Below are positions 5,726-8,244 of a stretch of 8,244 bases of DNA, piece after piece. Every line of letters starts with the position of its first letter. Within the stretch, counting starts at the first letter, position 1. The position numbers were made by a program, and so were the translations under genes. Source of the DNA: an uncultured Candidatus Melainabacteria bacterium (GTDB lineage: Bacteria; Cyanobacteriota; Vampirovibrionia; Gastranaerophilales; Gastranaerophilaceae); assembly GCA_937891325.1 (NCBI GenBank), contig CALAFU010000304.1:1-8244 (forward strand), written 5' to 3'. Below the pieces are notes generated by a model, which saw only the letters and a program-made list of their open reading frames with translations, did not search any database and was not told where the DNA came from.

Positions 5726-6538
5726 ATGACAATAAAAATGATTGCAACAGACGTTGACGGAACAATTTTGAAATATACAGGCGAATTTAACCCTGAAGTT
5801 ATTGATTGTATTCACAAACTTGACGAAAACGGTATAAAAGTCGTTATCGTTACAGGTAGAATGCACAAGTCAGCAAAGAAAATTGCAGACCAATTAGGGC
5901 TTAAAAATGCCGTTGTATCTTATCAAGGTGCGCTAGTTCGTGACAACACTCCTGAACAAAATATTCTTTACGAAAGATACATTCCAACTGAAACAGCAAA
6001 GAAAATTATTGATTGGGGGCACAACGAGAAAATCCACATGAATTTATATATGAATGATGATTTATACGTTGAAAAAGAAAATGAATTTACGCACAAATAC
6101 GTTGACCACCAAAAAATTCCGTTTACCGTAAAACCGTTTTCAGAAATTGAATTAGACAAGGTAAACAAGATTTTATTAATCGATTACGCAGATCCTGAAC
6201 GCGTTACACGCTTGACTAAAAAACTTCAAGAGGATTTTCCAGAATTATTCATCGTAAAATCTTGCGATTACTTCTGCGAAGTTTGCCACAAGGAAGCTAC
6301 AAAAGGCGACGGCTTGAGATATTTACAAAAATTGTACGGTATTCCTCAAGAAGAAACACTTACAATCGGAGATCACAACAACGACATAGATTTACTTAAA
6401 GCTGGCGGGGTTAAAGTTGCAATGGGTAACGGCACAGACGAATTAAAAGCAATCGCAGATTACGTTACAGACACAGTTGACAACAACGGCTTTGTAAAAG
6501 CTATCGAAAAATTTGTAAAAGTAGGTGCAAATGTATAG
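5726..6538 (+). CDS. Cof-type HAD-superfamily phosphatase (270 aa)
   Basis: A cytoplasmic Mg2+-dependent phosphohydrolase of the haloacid dehalogenase superfamily, Cof/class IIB type. The four HAD motifs are complete: DVDGT (9-13, with nucleophile Asp9 and acid/base Asp11), TGR (43-45), Lys193 in TKGDG, and GDHNND (215-220, with Asp216 and Asp220). The large insert between motifs II and III, about residues 80-185, is the C2 cap that sets substrate choice. These enzymes usually hydrolyse sugar phosphates or cofactor phosphates such as FMN or pyridoxal phosphate; the substrate here cannot be read from sequence. AAGGA (5713-5717) sits 8 nt before the ATG and overlaps the Nudix stop codon. The gene's own end overlaps the start of ispF by 8 nt, so the two are probably translationally coupled. 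Confidence 0.9.
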   Translation: MTIKMIATDVDGTILKYTGEFNPEVIDCIHKLDENGIKVVIVTGRMHKSAKKIADQLGLKNAVVSYQGALVRDNTPEQNILYERYIPTETAKKIIDWGHNEKIHMNLYMNDDLYVEKENEFTHKYVDHQKIPFTVKPFSEIELDKVNKILLIDYADPERVTRLTKKLQEDFPELFIVKSCDYFCEVCHKEATKGDGLRYLQKLYGIPQEETLTIGDHNNDIDLLKAGGVKVAMGNGTDELKAIADYVTDTVDNNGFVKAIEKFVKVGANV

Positions 6539-7010
6539 AATTGGCTTAGGTTACGATATCCACAGACTTGATGTAGACAGGGATTTGATTATTGGTGGAG
6601 TGAAAATACCTCACGTTACAGGTCTTGTAGGTCATTCAGATGCAGACGTTCTAATTCACGCAATTATTGACGCTATGTTTGGTGCTCTTGCACTTGGTGA
6701 CATTGGAACACATTTTCCTGATACCGATGAAAAATACAAAGGAATTTCAAGCATTTTATTGCTACAACACGCTTACAGACTAATTCAAGAGGAAGGTTAT
6801 GTTATCAACAATCTTGACTGCAACATCATTGCGCAAGCGCCAAAGATGAAACCACACATTCCAGCTATGCAAAAAGAACTTGCAAAACATCTTGGAATTG
6901 ATGTAAACTTGATTTCAATAAAAGCAAAAACCAACGAGCAAATGGACGCCGTTGGAGAGAAAAAAGCTATTGAAGCAAACGCTGTCGTTATGCTTAGAAA
7001 GAAGGACTAA
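6531..7010 (+). CDS. ispF: 2-C-methyl-D-erythritol 2,4-cyclodiphosphate synthase, IspF (159 aa)
   Basis: This is the fifth enzyme of the MEP isoprenoid pathway. It converts CDP-methylerythritol 2-phosphate to methylerythritol cyclodiphosphate and releases CMP; the family forms cytoplasmic trimers. The metal site is intact: Asp9 and His11 in GYDIH, and His43 in GHSDADVLIHAIIDA, one residue shifted from E. coli Asp8/His10/His42. The downstream signatures GDIGTHFPDTD and KAKTNE are also present. The length is typical. The usual GRxEGIA-like C-terminal motif is replaced by VGEKKAIEA, a mild deviation. The ATG at 6531 fits the family N-terminus (MYRIGLGYDIH); an in-frame GTG at 6525 would add two residues. 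The ATG overlaps the end of the HAD gene by 8 nt, and the nearby AGGTG is a weak ribosome site. The usual partner ispD is not in the window. Confidence 0.93.
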   Translation: MYRIGLGYDIHRLDVDRDLIIGGVKIPHVTGLVGHSDADVLIHAIIDAMFGALALGDIGTHFPDTDEKYKGISSILLLQHAYRLIQEEGYVINNLDCNIIAQAPKMKPHIPAMQKELAKHLGIDVNLISIKAKTNEQMDAVGEKKAIEANAVVMLRKKD

Positions 7011-7011
7011 A

Positions 7012-7389
7012 ATGAAATTTTTACACGCTATGATTAGGGTTAAAGATGTAGAAAAATCTTTAGAATTTTATCAAAAATTGTTAAATATGACTATCGCAAA
7101 GAAAAAAAGACTTGATGATTGTGAATTAATCTACCTAGAAGACGAAGAACACACAGCTCAAATCGAATTGACTGTAAACGATGAAATTCCAGCTGAAGGC
7201 TACAAAAACGGTGATGCCTTCGGACACTTCGCTTTTTCAGTAGACTCTATGGATAAATTTACAGAAAAATTACACTCTCTAGGTTACGAATACCTTTACG
7301 AACCTTACACAGTATTTGAAGGTACAACTAAAATTGCCTTTGTAAAAGATCCAGACGGCAACGAAATTGAATTTATTGAACAAAAATAA
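7012..7389 (+). CDS. gloA: Glyoxalase I-like VOC-family protein (125 aa)
   Basis: Lactoylglutathione lyase type. In the family, this enzyme isomerises the hemithioacetal of methylglyoxal and a thiol such as glutathione, detoxifying a glycolytic by-product. All four metal ligands of the E. coli enzyme have counterparts: His5 (FLHAMIRV), Glu52 (QIELTV), His72 (GHFAFSVD) and Glu120 (EIEFIE). The segment AFVKDPDGNEIEFIE is typical of GloA. At 125 aa it is slightly shorter than E. coli GloA. The true thiol substrate is uncertain. The start at 7012 is preferred because GAAGGA (7001-7006) is 5 nt away and the family begins with M-x-x-L-H; an upstream in-frame ATG at 6952 would lie inside ispF. The gene begins 1 nt after the ispF stop. 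Confidence 0.85.
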   Translation: MKFLHAMIRVKDVEKSLEFYQKLLNMTIAKKKRLDDCELIYLEDEEHTAQIELTVNDEIPAEGYKNGDAFGHFAFSVDSMDKFTEKLHSLGYEYLYEPYTVFEGTTKIAFVKDPDGNEIEFIEQK

Positions 7390-7393
7390 TAAA

Positions 7394-7969
7394 ATGAATA
7401 ACCAAATTAAAGCATACATTCAAAATTCAATCGACATTCGCGAAAATATTCTTGCGAATGAAGTTATGCTTGAACAAATCAAAGAAATTAGCAACAATCT
7501 TGTTTCAGCATTAAAATCAGAAAACAAGATTTTGTTTGTCGGAAACGGCGGTTCAGCTAGGGATTGCGACCACTTAGCAACAGAATTCGTATCAAAATTC
7601 TTTAAAGAAAGACACGCATTTAGTGCAATTTCTTTGACTTCAAATAATGCGCTAATTACAGCACTTTCAAACGATTTTGGCTACGATAAAGCGTTCTCAA
7701 GACAAATTGAAGCTATCGGCAAAAAAGGTGACGTATTGATTGCGCTTTCAACCTCAGGCAATTCAAAAAACATTATTGATGCAATAAAAGTAGCAAACGA
7801 AATTGGACTTATCACAGTCGGCTTAACAGGAGAAAAACCTTGTGATATGGACGGAATTTGTAAGATTTTGGTAAAAATTCCATCGTCTGAAACTCCTGCA
7901 ATTCAAGAAGCTCAAGTAATGCTAGGTCACTTAATTTGCAAAATCGTCGAAGACGAATTACTTGCTTAA
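7394..7969 (+). CDS. gmhA: Phosphoheptose isomerase GmhA (191 aa)
   Basis: A sugar isomerase (SIS) domain enzyme that converts sedoheptulose 7-phosphate to D-glycero-manno-heptose 7-phosphate. This is the first step toward ADP- or GDP-heptose for lipopolysaccharide core or other surface glycans; the family is cytoplasmic and tetrameric. The phosphate-binding loops GNGGSA (50-55) and STSGNS (119-124) are clear, and the active-site and zinc residues align with E. coli GmhA: His60, Glu64, Gln171 and His179. The length equals the family norm. The ATG at 7394 lies 4 nt past the gloA stop and has no Shine-Dalgarno sequence, so translation is probably coupled. A TTG at 7367 could only extend it into gloA. 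No other heptose gene is in view; DiaA-like SIS proteins are an alternative, but the intact catalytic pair favours GmhA. Confidence 0.88.
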   Translation: MNNQIKAYIQNSIDIRENILANEVMLEQIKEISNNLVSALKSENKILFVGNGGSARDCDHLATEFVSKFFKERHAFSAISLTSNNALITALSNDFGYDKAFSRQIEAIGKKGDVLIALSTSGNSKNIIDAIKVANEIGLITVGLTGEKPCDMDGICKILVKIPSSETPAIQEAQVMLGHLICKIVEDELLA

Positions 7970-7984
7970 AAGGTTATATTATAT

Positions 7985-8244
7985 ATGAACATAGAGAGAT
8001 TACTTAACGCTGTTGGCAAGCAAATCTTCATAAAATACTATTATTATTTTAAAGATTTAAATTATTCTTCGACTGATATAATGAATATCATTAAAGAAAA
8101 ATATACAAATAAATCTAAACGTTCACGCGTTGGACATGCAAGAATGATTTTTAACTATGGTTTAAACATAGAGGCTTTAAAAATTATTGCAAAATCAAAA
8201 GTTTCTGAAGACACTTTAAATAGAGCGAAAAATATTTTAAACCC
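7985..8244 (+). CDS. Unknown lysine-rich protein, 3' end cut off by the window
   Basis: The frame is open from the ATG at 7985 to the end of the window (86 codons, no stop), so the gene continues beyond it. AAAAGG (7968-7973), overlapping the gmhA stop, lies 11 nt upstream. I do not recognise the protein. The visible part is basic and looks mostly helical. It begins MNIERLLNAVGKQIF, has a run of four tyrosines at residues 18-21, then a TNKSKRSRVGHARMIF segment that could be a DNA-binding helix region, and a VSEDTLNRAKNIL helix. The small-helix layout and Lys/Arg content suggest nucleic-acid binding, but this is weak inference. It is probably the last visible member of the operon, with a larger 15-nt gap before it. 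Confidence 0.7.
   Translation, partial: MNIERLLNAVGKQIFIKYYYYFKDLNYSSTDIMNIIKEKYTNKSKRSRVGHARMIFNYGLNIEALKIIAKSKVSEDTLNRAKNILN

Noticed and set aside
6525..6530. GTG start for ispF
   Set aside because: The family begins close to the R-I-G-x-G-x-D-x-H motif, and ATG at 6531 fits it better.
6952..7011. Upstream ATG extending the glyoxalase by 20 residues
   Set aside because: It overlaps the conserved end of ispF, and the extension is unlike the family; 7012 has a good ribosome site.
7367..7393. TTG start for gmhA inside gloA
   Set aside because: It is a rare start codon without a ribosome site, and the family length fits the ATG at 7394.

Overview
The window looks like a chromosomal segment from an AT-rich, Gram-negative-type bacterium. 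The best guess is a non-photosynthetic member of the cyanobacterial phylum, such as the Gastranaerophilales/Melainabacteria lineage. The main clue is the protein at 3404-3997. Its Rossmann core (GSRN, SGGSSGTNAATIRGA, ILPQ, SRVCNREII, C-terminal FYLD) closely matches, from memory, a family that is near-universal in cyanobacteria and annotated there as 'DNA recombination-mediator protein A'-like. An MEP-pathway gene (ispF) and a heptose gene (gmhA) fit a Gram-negative envelope. The taxonomic call is inference and was not tested by a search.

Layout: (1) 1-188 is an AT-rich leader ending in a good ribosome binding site. (2) 189-443 (+) is a small, methionine-rich orphan protein of 84 aa. (3) 444-846 is a gene-free stretch between two convergent genes, and it is unusually structured. 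It holds a mirror-arranged array of 8-nt TAAG/CTTA repeats (448-546), a long bidirectional terminator hairpin (569-613), a second terminator-like hairpin that serves the minus-strand gene (704-755), and a short REP-like palindrome (792-820) inside a pair of 10-bp direct repeats. (4) 847-3324 (-) is a complete UvrD/PcrA-type helicase with an extended Ser-rich and coiled-coil linker before its C-terminal Tudor-like domain. (5) 3325-3403 is a compact divergent promoter region whose two candidate -10 elements nearly overlap. (6) 3404-8244 (+) is a tightly packed run of eight co-directional genes with gaps of 1-15 nt and one 8-nt overlap, and with no terminator visible between them. The order is SLOG/DprA-like protein, HEAT-like helical-repeat protein, Nudix ADP-ribose-type pyrophosphatase, Cof-type HAD phosphatase, IspF, glyoxalase I-like protein, GmhA, and a partial unknown protein that runs off the end.

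The long plus-strand run is probably one operon of housekeeping and house-cleaning genes: nucleotide-sugar clean-up (Nudix), phosphate-ester hydrolysis (HAD), isoprenoid precursors (IspF), methylglyoxal detoxification (glyoxalase) and heptose synthesis (GmhA). These do not form a single pathway. No CRISPR array, tRNA, rRNA, transposase, phage gene or recognisable defence island is visible. The least explained items are the mirror octamer array, the orphan 84-aa gene, the SLOG-HEAT gene pair and the unknown partial protein at the right edge. None of them amounts to a demonstrated new system.
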